Made by a program: the position numbers and the translations under genes
Notes under the pieces: model-generated
The model's input: only the letters and a program-made list of their open reading frames with translations
What the model was told of the DNA's origin: nothing
The model's database searches: none
Assembly (NCBI RefSeq): GCF_003201355.1
Contig: NZ_QICL01000001.1
Location: 186,001-250,000, forward strand
Direction of reading: 5' to 3'
Origin: Indolivaga alginatilytica
GTDB taxonomy: Bacteria > Bacteroidota > Bacteroidia > Bacteroidales > Dysgonomonadaceae
DNA length: 64,000 nucleotides
Part shown: piece after piece, positions 18,413-27,899 of the stretch
Layout of the letters: each line of letters opens with the position of its first letter
Numbering within the stretch: the stretch's first letter is position 1

Positions 18413-18784
18413 ATGAAATCGAAACTAGGTATAATATTGGTTTTACTGTGCGCTGTATCATTTTACATTTATGATCAAAAAGACATAAAAAAGACCAAGC
18501 AGTTAGAGAAGGAAACTCTCATTAGCGGTAAAATAGTAGATATTGCCAATGACGAGCCTATCCAAGGAGCTTCAATCGCCATACAAGGTACTAACCCTCA
18601 GTCTTTATCGAATGCCAATGGAGAATATGCTATCATGGCTCGAAAAGATCAGGAGCTAGTATTCAGACATGCACAATACAAGAGTATCACTATTGATGCT
18701 AAGGATGCTAAAACTATAAAAATGGAAGCTACGAATCCCGATGACGTAAAACGTATTCAGGACAATTTCGAGAAAACAGAATAA
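18413..18784 (+). CDS. Small membrane-anchored CarboxypepD_reg-like protein
   Basis: 123 residues. It has an N-terminal hydrophobic segment (LGIILVLLCAVSFYIY) and then one carboxypeptidase-regulatory-like beta-sandwich (LISGKIVDIANDEPIQGASIAIQGTNPQSLSNANGEYAI, in parts), similar to the first domain of the vWA protein just upstream. It has no vWA or other domain. It follows 47 bases after the vWA gene and is probably in the same transcription unit. Function unknown. Confidence 0.75.
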   Translation: MKSKLGIILVLLCAVSFYIYDQKDIKKTKQLEKETLISGKIVDIANDEPIQGASIAIQGTNPQSLSNANGEYAIMARKDQELVFRHAQYKSITIDAKDAKTIKMEATNPDDVKRIQDNFEKTE

Positions 18785-18808
18785 AATTTCAGACTTACTC
18801 AAAAATAA

Positions 18809-18840
18809 AAAGAGGCGGATCATTTACGATCTGCCTCTTT
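18809..18840. terminator. Bidirectional terminator between CarboxypepD_reg-like gene and arsM
   Basis: AAAGAGGCGGATC pairs with GATCTGCCTCTTT (one G-U or mismatch) around ATTTAC, with T-rich and A-rich flanks. It serves the convergent genes ending at 18784 and 18844. Confidence 0.8.
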
Positions 18841-18843
18841 CTT

Positions 18844-19656
18844 TTATGCTTTTACACCAGTCACGGTAATTGAATAAATACCTACATTTCCGGCTTTGTA
18901 TTTTATGATAGTTGCCTCATCTAGGTTTTCTTGTAAAACTTCGTCAGGAATCACAACTGTTTTTGTCCTTTCGATTTTGATATCAGTGAAATTAGCTTTT
19001 TCTATTTCTCCTAAATAATCTTCTTTTTGAATGGCACTTGCAATACAACCGGCATACATAGAAGCATTATCTGTAAACTCCTTTGGAAAAACACCGTTTA
19101 GCACCACGTCCGAAATACAGAAATGGCCTCCCGATTTTAGCACACGGTAAATTTCTTTAAAGATCTTATTCTTTTCGGGTAGCAAGTTCAACACACAATT
19201 ACTTACTACTACATCTGCTGTATTATCGGGTATAGGCATTTCCTCAATATCACCTTCCTTAAACTCAACATTTGTATAACCTCGTTTAGCTGCATTTTTC
19301 CGGGCTTTTTCTAGCATAGGTATAGAAAAATCAATACCGATGACTTTACCACTTTCACCCACTTCGGCTCTGGCAATAAAGCAATCATTGCCTGCACCCG
19401 ATCCCAAGTCGATAACTGTGTAGCCTTCTTTTAAGCCTGCATATTCAGTCGGTAATCCGCAACCAACACCTAAATCGGCATCCGCTTCGTAACCTTTCAA
19501 GTGACTGTAATCTTCACTCATTATAGTAAATACTTTTTTAGATGGTTTTGCCGGATTAGTACCGCATCCACAAGACGACTTCAATAAATCACCATTTAAA
19601 GCCAATTGGCTATATTGTTGTTTTACCAACTCTTTTTTATCTTTATTTGTTTCCAT
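18844..19656 (-). CDS. arsM: Arsenite methyltransferase
   Basis: 270 residues. A SAM-dependent methyltransferase of the ArsM type that methylates As(III). The SAM-binding motif is VIDLGSGAGNDCFIA (about residues 82-96). The arsenic-binding cysteines expected of ArsM are present in SSCGCGTNP, GVGCGLPTE, SNCVLNLLP and YAGCIASA. It lies 18 bases downstream of the acr3 gene, last in the ars operon. The methylated products may be volatilised or exported. Confidence 0.93.
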   Translation of the reverse strand: METNKDKKELVKQQYSQLALNGDLLKSSCGCGTNPAKPSKKVFTIMSEDYSHLKGYEADADLGVGCGLPTEYAGLKEGYTVIDLGSGAGNDCFIARAEVGESGKVIGIDFSIPMLEKARKNAAKRGYTNVEFKEGDIEEMPIPDNTADVVVSNCVLNLLPEKNKIFKEIYRVLKSGGHFCISDVVLNGVFPKEFTDNASMYAGCIASAIQKEDYLGEIEKANFTDIKIERTKTVVIPDEVLQENLDEATIIKYKAGNVGIYSITVTGVKA

Positions 19657-19674
19657 ATTTATATGTATTTCTTT

Positions 19675-20718
19675 TTATATGCTATTTGTATAATACTTCT
19701 TCTTTAACCATAGCGCAACATTTACCAAAACAATCAGCACAGGTACTTCAACCAAAGGCCCTATTACTCCTGCAAATGCTTGTCCGCTATGTAAACCAAA
19801 TACGCCAATAGCAACTGCTATCGCCAATTCGAAATTGTTTCCCGTAGCAGTAAAAGATATAGAGGCATTTTTGTCGTAAGGGGTTCCAACTGCCTTACTC
19901 GCAAAGAAGCTGATAAAGAACATCAATCCAAAATATATAATAAGCGGTATTGCTATATGCACTACATCCATAGGGATTTGAACTATTAACTCTCCTTTCA
20001 GACTGAACATAAGCACAATAGTCAATAATAGTGCTATTAATGTAATGGGAGATATGGCAGGAATAAACTTTTCGGTATACCATTTCTCACCTTTTAACTT
20101 CACCAATACCAATCGACTAAGTATACCCATCACAAAAGGAATACCTAAATATATACCCACCGTTTGAGCAATTGTGGTGATGGATATATCAACAATAGCA
20201 CCTTCAAGCCCCAACAATGGTGGCAATTGGGTAATAAACAGCCAAGCATAAAAACTATAAAAGAATACTTGAAAAATACTATTTAAAGCCACAAGCCCTG
20301 CTCCATATTCGGAGTTACCCTCCGCCAGATCATTCCACACTAAAACCATAGCTATACAACGAGCCAAGCCAATGAGAATTACACCCACCATATATTCGGG
20401 ATAATCGTGTAAAAATATTACAGCTAAACCAAACATCAACACAGGACCTATTATCCAATTAAGAATCAATGATGTTGTCAGTACCTTTACATTAGAAAAC
20501 ACCTTAGGTAATAACTTATAATTCACTTTGGCTAACGGCGGATACATCATCAATATAAGCCCGATAGCTAAAGGTATATTTGTGGTTCCACTCGAAAAGG
20601 AATCAATATATCCACTGAATGAAGGGATAAAATAACCCAGCCCCACCCCTATTGCCATAGCCATGAATATCCAGAGCGTTAGATTTTTGTTTAGGAAACC
20701 CATCTTTTTACTACTCAT
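19675..20718 (-). CDS. acr3: ACR3-family arsenite efflux transporter
   Basis: About 347 residues with ten predicted membrane helices, typical of ACR3 (also called arsB in annotations). The conserved Cys motif is in [19 protein letters not shown], and family blocks [18 protein letters not shown] and [20 protein letters not shown] are intact. It exports arsenite by proton antiport. I take ATG at 20718 rather than GTG at 20721. It overlaps arsC by 8 bases, indicating coupling. Confidence 0.94.
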   Translation of the reverse strand: MSSKKMGFLNKNLTLWIFMAMAIGVGLGYFIPSFSGYIDSFSSGTTNIPLAIGLILMMYPPLAKVNYKLLPKVFSNVKVLTTSLILNWIIGPVLMFGLAVIFLHDYPEYMVGVILIGLARCIAMVLVWNDLAEGNSEYGAGLVALNSIFQVFFYSFYAWLFITQLPPLLGLEGAIVDISITTIAQTVGIYLGIPFVMGILSRLVLVKLKGEKWYTEKFIPAISPITLIALLLTIVLMFSLKGELIVQIPMDVVHIAIPLIIYFGLMFFISFFASKAVGTPYDKNASISFTATGNNFELAIAVAIGVFGLHSGQAFAGVIGPLVEVPVLIVLVNVALWLKKKYYTNSI

Positions 20719-21136
20719 CACTTTTTAATTTTGAGATATACAATTCATAAAATGCTTTCTTTATTTCGTCCCTCACCCTGATAAATTCGCTATTAATAAA
20801 CTCAGGTGTGCCAACAGCTTCCGAAGGATCATCAAAACCGATATGCAAACGGTGCTTTACTTTTCCGTTGAATGTGGGGCAGCTTTCGTTTGCCCCGCCG
20901 CAAACTGTTATTACATAATCCCATTCGTCATTCAGATATTTCTCAATACTATCAGAAGTATGATGCGAAATATCAATCCTAGCTTCCAGCATTACTTCTA
21001 CGGCTTTTGAATTAAGTTTTCCACTTGCTTTTGTTCCTGCCGAATATACTTCGAGCTTAGAGTCGAACGATTGAAGCCAACCGTGTGCCATTTGGCTACG
21101 ACAACTATTTCCTGTACAAAGAATCAATATTCTCAT
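20711..21136 (-). CDS. arsC: Arsenate reductase, thioredoxin-coupled type
   Basis: 141 residues of the low-molecular-weight phosphatase fold. The P-loop is [15 protein letters not shown], with the catalytic Cys at about residue 7. The second redox pair is in [13 protein letters not shown]. These three cysteines define the thioredoxin-dependent ArsC class, which reduces arsenate to arsenite for export by ACR3. It sits between arsR and acr3. Confidence 0.94.
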   Translation of the reverse strand: MRILILCTGNSCRSQMAHGWLQSFDSKLEVYSAGTKASGKLNSKAVEVMLEARIDISHHTSDSIEKYLNDEWDYVITVCGGANESCPTFNGKVKHRLHIGFDDPSEAVGTPEFINSEFIRVRDEIKKAFYELYISKLKSDE

Positions 21137-21206
21137 TTCGTTTTATATTTAAGCCCATAATTCGCAATTCGTAGAACAACGAACGTTAAGAGCAAATTTT
21201 TTAAGA

Positions 21207-21533
21207 TTAAGAACACTCGGTATCTAATTCAACATCTTTCAAGAAAGCTGAAAATAATGTTTGTGCCACAGTCCAATTTTCAAGATTTATGCAATACTTC
21301 ACAGTTGGTGGAGTAATTGTCCCTTGAATCAATCCTGCATCTTTCAACTCATTCAAGTGTTGTGAAAGAGTACTCTTGGCAATAGGTAATACTTCCGACA
21401 TATCACCATGAAAGCAACAAGACTGGTTTGCCAACATTTGCAGTATCGCAATTCGGATAGGATGCCCTAATGCTTTGGCAAATCTAGCCAACTGTTCCTG
21501 CTCCTTAGTTAATTCTTTTTTCGCCATAATCAT
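21207..21533 (-). CDS. arsR: ArsR-family repressor
   Basis: 108 residues with a winged helix-turn-helix (PIAKSTLSQHLNELKDAGLIQG). The Cys pair NQSCCFHGD lies just before the recognition helix, where the metalloid site of ArsR repressors is found, and another Cys is near the end. First gene of arsR-arsC-acr3-arsM. ATG at 21533 or at 21527 (MAKKEL) are both possible. Predicted to release DNA on binding As(III). Confidence 0.92.
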   Translation of the reverse strand: MIMAKKELTKEQEQLARFAKALGHPIRIAILQMLANQSCCFHGDMSEVLPIAKSTLSQHLNELKDAGLIQGTITPPTVKYCINLENWTVAQTLFSAFLKDVELDTECS

Positions 21534-21540
21534 TTATTCA

Positions 21541-21558
21541 GTTCGTAAATATACGAAC
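21541..21558. promoter_or_regulatory. Candidate ArsR operator overlapping the ars -7 region
   Basis: GTTCGTAAATATACGAAC has perfect 7-base arms (GTTCGTA/TACGAAC) separated by 4 bases. It lies just upstream of arsR and overlaps a weak -7 match (TATATTTA) on the minus strand. Confidence 0.65.
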
Positions 21559-21590
21559 AATATTTATATAACTATATATGAGAACAAAAA

Positions 21591-21642
21591 AAGTAAGAGA
21601 AAAATCTATAAACCTTACAGTTCTTTGATTTTTCTCTTACTT
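21591..21642 (-). terminator. Long-stem terminator after the fucosidase gene
   Basis: AAGTAAGAGAAAAATC and GATTTTTCTCTTACTT form a perfect 16-bp stem with a 20-nt loop. It lies downstream of the leftward fucosidase gene and upstream of arsR in plus-strand terms. Confidence 0.7.
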
Positions 21643-21689
21643 AAACGGGAGCAATATATGCTCCTATATCTATTCTATAAGATACAATC

Positions 21690-23759
21690 TTACTTTGTAA
21701 TAACACCCAATTCTGCTACAATATATTCTTTTGCAGTAGCTGTAGTTTGCAAAGGTTCAAGCTTTATAAATTTTGCCTCTACTGCTTTGTCAAACAGTAC
21801 ATCTTGCTTAATCGGATTGTTCTTTATGTTGTTGAAAGCTGCATTACTTTGCACCTTAGTCCAAACTTTGCCATCTAGGCTAGTATACAAATTGTACTTA
21901 TAAACATTATTAGCAGTTTCGCTTTTCAACGGATCGTATGAAAAACCTTTCAGAATAAGTTTATCACCCAAATCTACTACAACAGCTTCTTTGTCTTTAA
22001 TACTCACATACGAAGATGGATTACCGTCTACTATGCGAGCTGCATTATCAGTTGTTGGAGAAACAACAGACCACTTAGCTGGAGCAATATCAAATACTAC
22101 TGATACTACTTCGCTTTTAGTCTTACCTTCTTCTATAGTAGCAATAGCTTTTACCGAACCGCCTTCAACCAGTTTAAATGCGTCTTTATATACCTTAGAA
22201 GACGTTGTTGGCTCAGTGCCATCTGTTGTGTAATAAATTACAGGCTCGGGAGTAGCACACTTGATAGAAACAAGACCGTCTTCACTTCTTTGAATAACAG
22301 GAGTCGACAGCTTCTCAGGAGCAGCAAACAAACCTATCTTATTTAAAACAGGACATGCCAACGAATTTTGAATATTGATTCTCAACTTCTGTGTAGTAAT
22401 AGTAGGGAATCTCAATATACGTTTGTAACCGACCGTTGTAGCAGTGGTAATTTCTTCCCATTTATCACCATTGAGATACTCTACATTGAATTTCTGAATA
22501 CGTTGCCCTAACGGTATATATTCTTGGATCACCAATCGATTGAACGTTTTAGCCTGTCCCAAGTCTATTTCCAGCGAAGCAGTCATATCCTTGTCGTCGG
22601 TCGCCCAATAAGTATCGTAATTATCGTCCAGCAAATTAGCTGCTGCAAATTTAGAAGAATTACCTCTGGTTTTAGATGCTGATATTTTCGCACCTTTAGA
22701 TAAATCGTTACTGAATACCGATTCTACAGTCTGACGAAATTCCATCAAACGGGTAGAGTCATTCGGATGAATACGTCCTCTTCTATCAGGTGGTACATTC
22801 AATAACAGATTAGAATTTCTACCTACCGAAGTATAATAAATATCCATCAACTGATCTACACTCTTCACCCTATCGTTGGTAGAAGGGCTAAAGAACCATC
22901 CCGGACGAATAGATACATCCGTTTCGGCAGGAACCCAAGCAGCACCATGTATATTACCTATATTAAGCGTATCGGTAGGAGGTGCAGCCTTGCCCGGTCC
23001 GAATCCTTCGACATTCAATCTCGACCAGTTGGTTTCGCCCGCAACACCGCGTTCGTTACCCATCCATCGACAACCCGGACCTATATCGCTAAAGATAATA
23101 GCCTGAGGTTGGTTTTTATATACTACATCGTGAAACATTTTCCAGTCATATACTTGTTTCTTTCCGCCTTCATGTTCACCATTAGCACCATCAAACCATT
23201 GCTCGAATATAGGACCATAGTTCGATAAAACTTCGGTCAGTGTATTAGCAAATATCTGATTATATTCGGGAGTTCCGTATGCAGGGTGATTTTGATCCCA
23301 AGGTGAAAGATATACGCCAAATTTCAAGCCATACTCTTTACAAGCCTCCGATAACTCTTTCAGCAAATCGCCTTTACCATCTTTCCATAAGCTTTCGCGA
23401 ACGGTATGTGTACTGTATTCACTTGGCCATAAACAAAAACCATCGTGATGCTTAGCCGTCAAGATGATGGCTTTCATTCCCGCAGCTTTAGCGGTTGCAG
23501 CCCACTGGCGACAATCTACATCTGTCGGATTAAATACTTTGGGATCTTCTTTACCATTCCCCCACTCTACATCCGTAAATGTATTGGGTCCGAAATGAAT
23601 AAACATATAGTATTCCATTTTTTGCCATTCCATCTGATCGGCAGAAGGTAATACTCCATAAGGTTTAGGTGGATCGTCATTGGTACAGGATGAAAACATC
23701 CCACTCAATAGCAGACTTAACGAAAGCAGACCTGCCTGACAAGTTTTTGTAAGTTTCAT
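21690..23759 (-). CDS. GH29 alpha-L-fucosidase lipoprotein with F5/8 (CBM32-like) domain
   Basis: 689 residues. The lipoprotein signal ends LLSGMFSSCTNDD. Residues about 35-360 are a GH29 TIM barrel (WQKMEYYMFIHFGPNTFTD near the start). The nucleophile Asp is in EQWFDGANGEHEGG. An F5/8 type C-like sandwich follows (DDNYDTYWATDDKDMTASLEIDLG, in parts), then a chitobiase-type beta domain (PVIYYTTDGTEPTTSS) and a second F5/8-like module. It removes terminal fucose from glycans at the cell surface or in the periplasm. No SusC/SusD pair is adjacent, so it is not in a classic polysaccharide utilisation locus. Confidence 0.92.
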   Translation of the reverse strand: MKLTKTCQAGLLSLSLLLSGMFSSCTNDDPPKPYGVLPSADQMEWQKMEYYMFIHFGPNTFTDVEWGNGKEDPKVFNPTDVDCRQWAATAKAAGMKAIILTAKHHDGFCLWPSEYSTHTVRESLWKDGKGDLLKELSEACKEYGLKFGVYLSPWDQNHPAYGTPEYNQIFANTLTEVLSNYGPIFEQWFDGANGEHEGGKKQVYDWKMFHDVVYKNQPQAIIFSDIGPGCRWMGNERGVAGETNWSRLNVEGFGPGKAAPPTDTLNIGNIHGAAWVPAETDVSIRPGWFFSPSTNDRVKSVDQLMDIYYTSVGRNSNLLLNVPPDRRGRIHPNDSTRLMEFRQTVESVFSNDLSKGAKISASKTRGNSSKFAAANLLDDNYDTYWATDDKDMTASLEIDLGQAKTFNRLVIQEYIPLGQRIQKFNVEYLNGDKWEEITTATTVGYKRILRFPTITTQKLRINIQNSLACPVLNKIGLFAAPEKLSTPVIQRSEDGLVSIKCATPEPVIYYTTDGTEPTTSSKVYKDAFKLVEGGSVKAIATIEEGKTKSEVVSVVFDIAPAKWSVVSPTTDNAARIVDGNPSSYVSIKDKEAVVVDLGDKLILKGFSYDPLKSETANNVYKYNLYTSLDGKVWTKVQSNAAFNNIKNNPIKQDVLFDKAVEAKFIKLEPLQTTATAKEYIVAELGVITK

Positions 23760-23807
23760 TTTATCAGATTTTAGAATATAGTTAACAATTACAAATACAG
23801 TTGCAGC

Positions 23808-24368
23808 CTACCAGATCAATTCATTTTCGCCTACAATCATATCCATTTTTATATCTCTATCGTCAGCAGGTATCTGGTCTTTCAACTGAAAGTCGAAACA
23901 GACTCCTACTTTCGGAACTTTTATTTTAGCCAGAAAACGGTCATAATACCCCTTTCCCCGTCCCAACCGATTGCATTTCCGATCAAAAGCCGTTCCGGGT
24001 ACAATCACCATTCCTATTTTCGAGTAATCTGTAAAATCGTCTCCAATCGGTTCATCAACTCCTATTTTAGATTTCTCAAAAAGAGTATCTTCCTGCAATT
24101 TTCGGAATACCAGATTACCATCCTTCACAACGGGTAAATAGAAGTGTTTCTCCGATTTCCATTTTTCGATAAATGCCTGAGTAGACACCTCATCAGCCAT
24201 TGCATTATATATAAAGATGATAGAAGCATCTCTGAATGTTCCTGTAATTTCAAGTACCGAGAAAACTTCATCCGACATCAGAAGAAGTTCTTCAGAAGTG
24301 TATCGACGTTTCTCGTTTGCAATTTCTTTTCTTAATTTGTCCTTAGCGGAATCTATTCCCGATTTCAA
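23808..24368 (-). CDS. 5-formyltetrahydrofolate cyclo-ligase
   Basis: 186 residues, average length for the family. It converts 5-formyl-THF to 5,10-methenyl-THF with ATP. The family motif GRGKGYYDRFLA is intact and the N-terminal KDKLRKEIANEKRRY region matches. The only in-frame start is TTG at 24368: a stop lies 8 codons upstream and no ATG is available. It follows the S41 protease gene by 21 bases, with the junction palindrome between them, so the two are probably one unit. Confidence 0.93.
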   Translation of the reverse strand: MKSGIDSAKDKLRKEIANEKRRYTSEELLLMSDEVFSVLEITGTFRDASIIFIYNAMADEVSTQAFIEKWKSEKHFYLPVVKDGNLVFRKLQEDTLFEKSKIGVDEPIGDDFTDYSKIGMVIVPGTAFDRKCNRLGRGKGYYDRFLAKIKVPKVGVCFDFQLKDQIPADDRDIKMDMIVGENELIW

Positions 24369-24383
24369 TTGTATCTCAGTTTT

Positions 24384-24397
24384 AAGGTCTCAGACCC
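24384..24397. repeat. Junction palindrome, copy 2
   Basis: AAGGTCTCAGACCC overlaps the TGA stop of the S41 protease gene, which occupies 24390-24392. Confidence 0.7.
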
Positions 24398-26123
24398 AGT
24401 TGTTCATATCCATAGAAATTATAGAGATAGAAGGAGTCCTGTCTCTATAATATCCCATTATACTATTTTTCTTTACGTCTTTATAAGTCTGACCCTTAAT
24501 CGCTGCAGGCGTTGCTTTCTTTTCCTGTATAAGCTCTATTGCTTTTTTCAGAACAATATCATCTTGCAGAACAATAGAATAATAGCCTTCATCGCCAAAG
24601 AAATTTCTTACGATATTAGCTCTAAGCTGTAAGTTCAGCAGATTGCGACATTCTGTTACCAGATAAGGTCTGTAGCGAATTCCTTTTACATCTGCCAAAC
24701 TAATAAGATTAGTCAACAAAGGCTGATATGCAAGGTAAGCATCCATCTCCTGCCATGTTTTAAACTGCTCGAGACGCTGACGGTTTTTGTCTGTATATGT
24801 AAATGCATATTCATAAACAAGTCCGTTATTCATTACCGAGATATAATAGGAGTTGACTCCTATAGTATCACGCGGTATAAATACATCAGGCATGATACCT
24901 CCGTTTCCGTGTACCAGACGACCGGCTGCGGTATGAAATACAGGCTCGTTATCTTGCTTGATACTATCCTGAGAATCAAATTCACCTCTCAAATATCTGT
25001 TCATTAAATCCTGATTGTAATCACCTGATTTACCCAGTTCGTAGGGTTTCTGGATAGAACGTCCGGCAGGCGTATAATAACGGGCAATAGTCAATCTTAG
25101 AGCCGATCCGTCTACAAATTTCTGCTGACTTTGAACCAAGCCTTTTCCGAATGAACGGCGACCTACAATAAGCCCTCTGTCATTATCCTGAATAGCTCCT
25201 GCAAATACTTCACTAGCCGAAGCACTACCCTCATCCATCAGTACAATCAGTTGATCTTTTTTAGAAGTTCCCGATCCGTTTGCAAATGCATCTTCACGTT
25301 TAAATGCCCTGCCTTGGGTATAAACTATAAGTTCACCCTTATCAAGATATTCATTTACCATGTCGATAGCTGCCTGTAAATACCCTCCGGTATTTTGGCG
25401 TAAATCGATTATAAACGATTCGCTTCCTGCCTTTTTCAATTTAGAGATAGCCGAAATAAATTCCTGCGTAGTAGTACCTCCAAATTTGCTGATCTTGATA
25501 TATCCGATCTTTTCGGCAGGTTGATACGACATATCTACTGTGTTTACAGGTATATCGCCTCGTCGCACAGTTATATTTACAATTTTAGGATTGTCAAATC
25601 GTTTGATACCCAATTTTACATCCGTACCCTCGGCACCTCTTAAGTTGAGCATTACTTTATCGGTAGTCATTCCCTTACCTGCAAAAAGGCTGTCGTTAAC
25701 ATATACTATACGATCGCCCGGGCGAATTCCGGCTGCCTGAGAAGGTCCGCCGACAATTACACTTACTACCATAACTGTATCGTTACGTAACACAAATTGT
25801 ACGCCGACTCCTCCGAAATGACCTTCAAGATCATCGCCTGTCAACTCCATTTCCTTCGCCGTAAAATAGGTCGAATGAGGGTCGAGTTCGGCTAATAATC
25901 CGGGAATCGCTTTTTCTATTAATTCCTCTGTGTTTACCGTATCAACATAAGCTTCGTTAATATACTGCAATACAGCATCAAACTTATTTCCACCACTGAA
26001 AATTTTCTTCTGAGATGTGAATATCGAGAAACCATTACCTATGACAATGCCAATTACAATACCAAAAGCAATCCACAAGGGTAACCAAACAAAGTATCTT
26101 TTACTGCTAGATGTTGATCTCAT
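24390..26123 (-). CDS. S41-family C-terminal processing peptidase
   Basis: About 577 residues from ATG at 26123. One N-terminal membrane segment (YFVWLPLWIAFGIVIGIVIGNGF) is followed by a PDZ domain (about residues 90-170, GVGVQFVLRNDTVMVV... GIRPGDRIVYVND). The Ser/Lys protease core has the catalytic Ser in DEGSASASEVFAG and Lys in RRSFGKGLVQ. This is the periplasmic Ctp/Prc type that trims C-termini of envelope proteins. The C-terminal 150 residues are a helical extension seen in Bacteroidota members. Confidence 0.95.
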   Translation of the reverse strand: MRSTSSSKRYFVWLPLWIAFGIVIGIVIGNGFSIFTSQKKIFSGGNKFDAVLQYINEAYVDTVNTEELIEKAIPGLLAELDPHSTYFTAKEMELTGDDLEGHFGGVGVQFVLRNDTVMVVSVIVGGPSQAAGIRPGDRIVYVNDSLFAGKGMTTDKVMLNLRGAEGTDVKLGIKRFDNPKIVNITVRRGDIPVNTVDMSYQPAEKIGYIKISKFGGTTTQEFISAISKLKKAGSESFIIDLRQNTGGYLQAAIDMVNEYLDKGELIVYTQGRAFKREDAFANGSGTSKKDQLIVLMDEGSASASEVFAGAIQDNDRGLIVGRRSFGKGLVQSQQKFVDGSALRLTIARYYTPAGRSIQKPYELGKSGDYNQDLMNRYLRGEFDSQDSIKQDNEPVFHTAAGRLVHGNGGIMPDVFIPRDTIGVNSYYISVMNNGLVYEYAFTYTDKNRQRLEQFKTWQEMDAYLAYQPLLTNLISLADVKGIRYRPYLVTECRNLLNLQLRANIVRNFFGDEGYYSIVLQDDIVLKKAIELIQEKKATPAAIKGQTYKDVKKNSIMGYYRDRTPSISIISMDMNNWV

Positions 26124-26154
26124 TGAAATCAAGTATTATTATGTGTTGATATTT

Positions 26155-26169
26155 AAGGTCACAGACCTT
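26155..26169. repeat. Junction palindrome, copy 3
   Basis: AAGGTCACAGACCTT with one substitution in the loop region, followed by TTTTATT. It lies between the S41 start and the dCMP deaminase stop. Its T-tract faces the wrong way to terminate either gene. Confidence 0.65.
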
Positions 26170-26220
26170 TTTATTAATTGGAAAGTATAAATGCAACAAC
26201 TATTTTGTTGTACTAAATAC

Positions 26221-26670
26221 TTATAGTTCATTTATTATTATATTTTCTGTCAAATCCACAAAAGCGACATCAATACCTGCTCTTTCGAGAATCTCGCATC
26301 CGTCCATATTGTGATATTTATCGCTAAAGACCACTCTTTTTATTCCTGCTTGTATAATGAGTTTCGAACATTCCATACAAGGCGATGTGGTAACATACAT
26401 CGTAGCTCCCATACTGCTGTTGTGCGAACAGGCAACCTTGGTTATAGCATTGGCTTCGGCATGTAGAACATATGGCTTAGTCAAATAGTTTTCGTCTTCA
26501 CAAATATTTTCAAATCCGGCAGGAGTTCCATTATAGCCATCGGAAATTATCATTTTATCCTTTACTATAAGAGCGCCGACTTTACGTCTTTTACAATAAG
26601 AATTTTCTGCCCAAATCATCGCCATACGCAAATAACGATTATCCAACAATTGCTGCTTTTCAGTATCCAT
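26221..26670 (-). CDS. Deoxycytidylate (dCMP) deaminase
   Basis: 149 residues of the cytidine/deoxycytidylate deaminase fold, converting dCMP to dUMP for thymidylate synthesis. The zinc site is HAEANAI (His and catalytic Glu) and TSPCMECSKLII (two Cys). The N-terminal SDGYNGTPAG block is typical of dCMP deaminases and of ComEB. It may be co-transcribed with the S41 protease downstream. Confidence 0.93.
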   Translation of the reverse strand: MDTEKQQLLDNRYLRMAMIWAENSYCKRRKVGALIVKDKMIISDGYNGTPAGFENICEDENYLTKPYVLHAEANAITKVACSHNSSMGATMYVTTSPCMECSKLIIQAGIKRVVFSDKYHNMDGCEILERAGIDVAFVDLTENIIINEL

Positions 26671-26918
26671 GCCTTTCTTATCTAAAAAATATAAAAATTT
26701 TCAATTTCTACAAAAATACACAATTAAAGTTTATTTTAATAGGGAAACTCAATAAGTTATGCATAAATATTTAATAAAACCAGAGTCCTGTCAATTTTCG
26801 AGAGTACAATATTCTTCAAATTACAAAAATCATGAAAAATATATTCTTATAGTTGATTCCTCTGCAAAAAGCTGTAAATTCATCCTCCAATACTAATCTT
26901 AAAGTCAAATCAATAAAC

Positions 26919-26932
26919 AGGTCTGAGACCTT
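26919..26932. repeat. Junction palindrome, copy 4
   Basis: AGGTCTGAGACCTT preceded by CAATAAAC, in the divergent gap 15 bases before the creatininase-family gene. Confidence 0.7.
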
Positions 26933-26946
26933 AAATACGTATTATT

Positions 26947-27699
26947 ATGAATAAATTCGATATTCTATCCGCATCTTACAACGACATTAAAGACCAAAAA
27001 TACGATTATGCAGTGTTACCATGGGGAGCTACCGAACCTCACAACTACCATTTGCCTTATTTAACCGATTGTTATCTGGCATACGACACATCGCTGGATG
27101 CAGTAAAAAAGGCATATGAAAGAGCAGAGGTCAAAGGCATGATACTACCTCCTGTTCCTTTCGGTTCTCAAAATCCGGGACAATTCGACCTGCCCTTTTG
27201 TTTACATGGTCGTTACGAGACTCAAAAGGCAATACTGTCGGATATTGTTGCATCGCTTCACAGACAGAATATAAATAAGCTTATCATTGTAAATGGTCAT
27301 GGTGGAAACAGTTTCAAAAATATGATCCGCGATTTGGCAATAGATTATCCCGATTTTTTAATTGCTGCAACAGACTGGTTTAAAATAGTTCCGACTAAAG
27401 ATTTTTTTGAAGAAGCAGGAGATCATGCCGATGAACTCGAAACATCTGTTTTAATGCATTATCGCCCCGAATTGGTTAATCTCGAGATAGCAGGCAATGG
27501 CACATATACACCCTTCAAGACAAAAACTCTTCGTGAAGGTGTTGCATGGACTCCACGTAATTGGTCGAAAGTTTCGCAGGATACGGGTATCGGAAATCCG
27601 CATAAATCGACTGCCGAAAAGGGAAAAAAGTACGCAGAAGCTGTAACAGACAAACTGGCTACTTTATTTATAGAATTGATTAAAGAAGAGATGTATTAA
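26947..27699 (+). CDS. Creatininase-family amidohydrolase
   Basis: 250 residues. Metal-binding motifs of the creatininase fold are present: PWGATEPHNYHLPYLTDCYLA near the N-terminus (Glu, His, Asp), the NGHGGNSFK motif, and AGDHADELETSVLMHY in the second half. Family members hydrolyse creatinine, formamide in FAPy precursors (MftE/ArfB), or mycofactocin peptide. The neighbours do not indicate which, so the substrate is open. Confidence 0.87.
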   Translation: MNKFDILSASYNDIKDQKYDYAVLPWGATEPHNYHLPYLTDCYLAYDTSLDAVKKAYERAEVKGMILPPVPFGSQNPGQFDLPFCLHGRYETQKAILSDIVASLHRQNINKLIIVNGHGGNSFKNMIRDLAIDYPDFLIAATDWFKIVPTKDFFEEAGDHADELETSVLMHYRPELVNLEIAGNGTYTPFKTKTLREGVAWTPRNWSKVSQDTGIGNPHKSTAEKGKKYAEAVTDKLATLFIELIKEEMY

Positions 27700-27712
27700 A
27701 GTCTCAGACCTT
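27698..27712. repeat. Junction palindrome, copy 5
   Basis: AAAGTCTCAGACCTT overlaps the TAA stop of the creatininase-family gene and is followed by TTTCG. One arm base is changed. Confidence 0.65.
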
Positions 27713-27769
27713 TTTCGAGGCTACACCAAAGATGGCAGATATAGCACGTTAGCTATTTCTCAAAAATAG

Positions 27770-27801
27770 GAAACGATTCAAAAATACTTTTGAATCGTTT
27801 C
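27770..27801. terminator. Bidirectional terminator
   Basis: GAAACGATTCAAAA and TTTTGAATCGTTTC form a perfect 14-bp stem with a 4-base loop. It sits between the convergent creatininase and beta-helix genes. Confidence 0.75.
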
Positions 27802-27884
27802 TAGTTATAAGTAATCTAAAATAATCATTACACTCTTTTCAAATTATAACGAACTCTCGTTATTATACCCGCCAAAGCAATAAA

Positions 27885-27899
27885 AAGGTCTGAGACCTT
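27885..27899. repeat. Junction palindrome, copy 6
   Basis: AAGGTCTGAGACCTT, preceded by GCCAAAGCAATAAA, which is shared with the copy at 55256. It overlaps the TAA stop of the beta-helix gene (27898-27900, minus strand). Confidence 0.75.
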
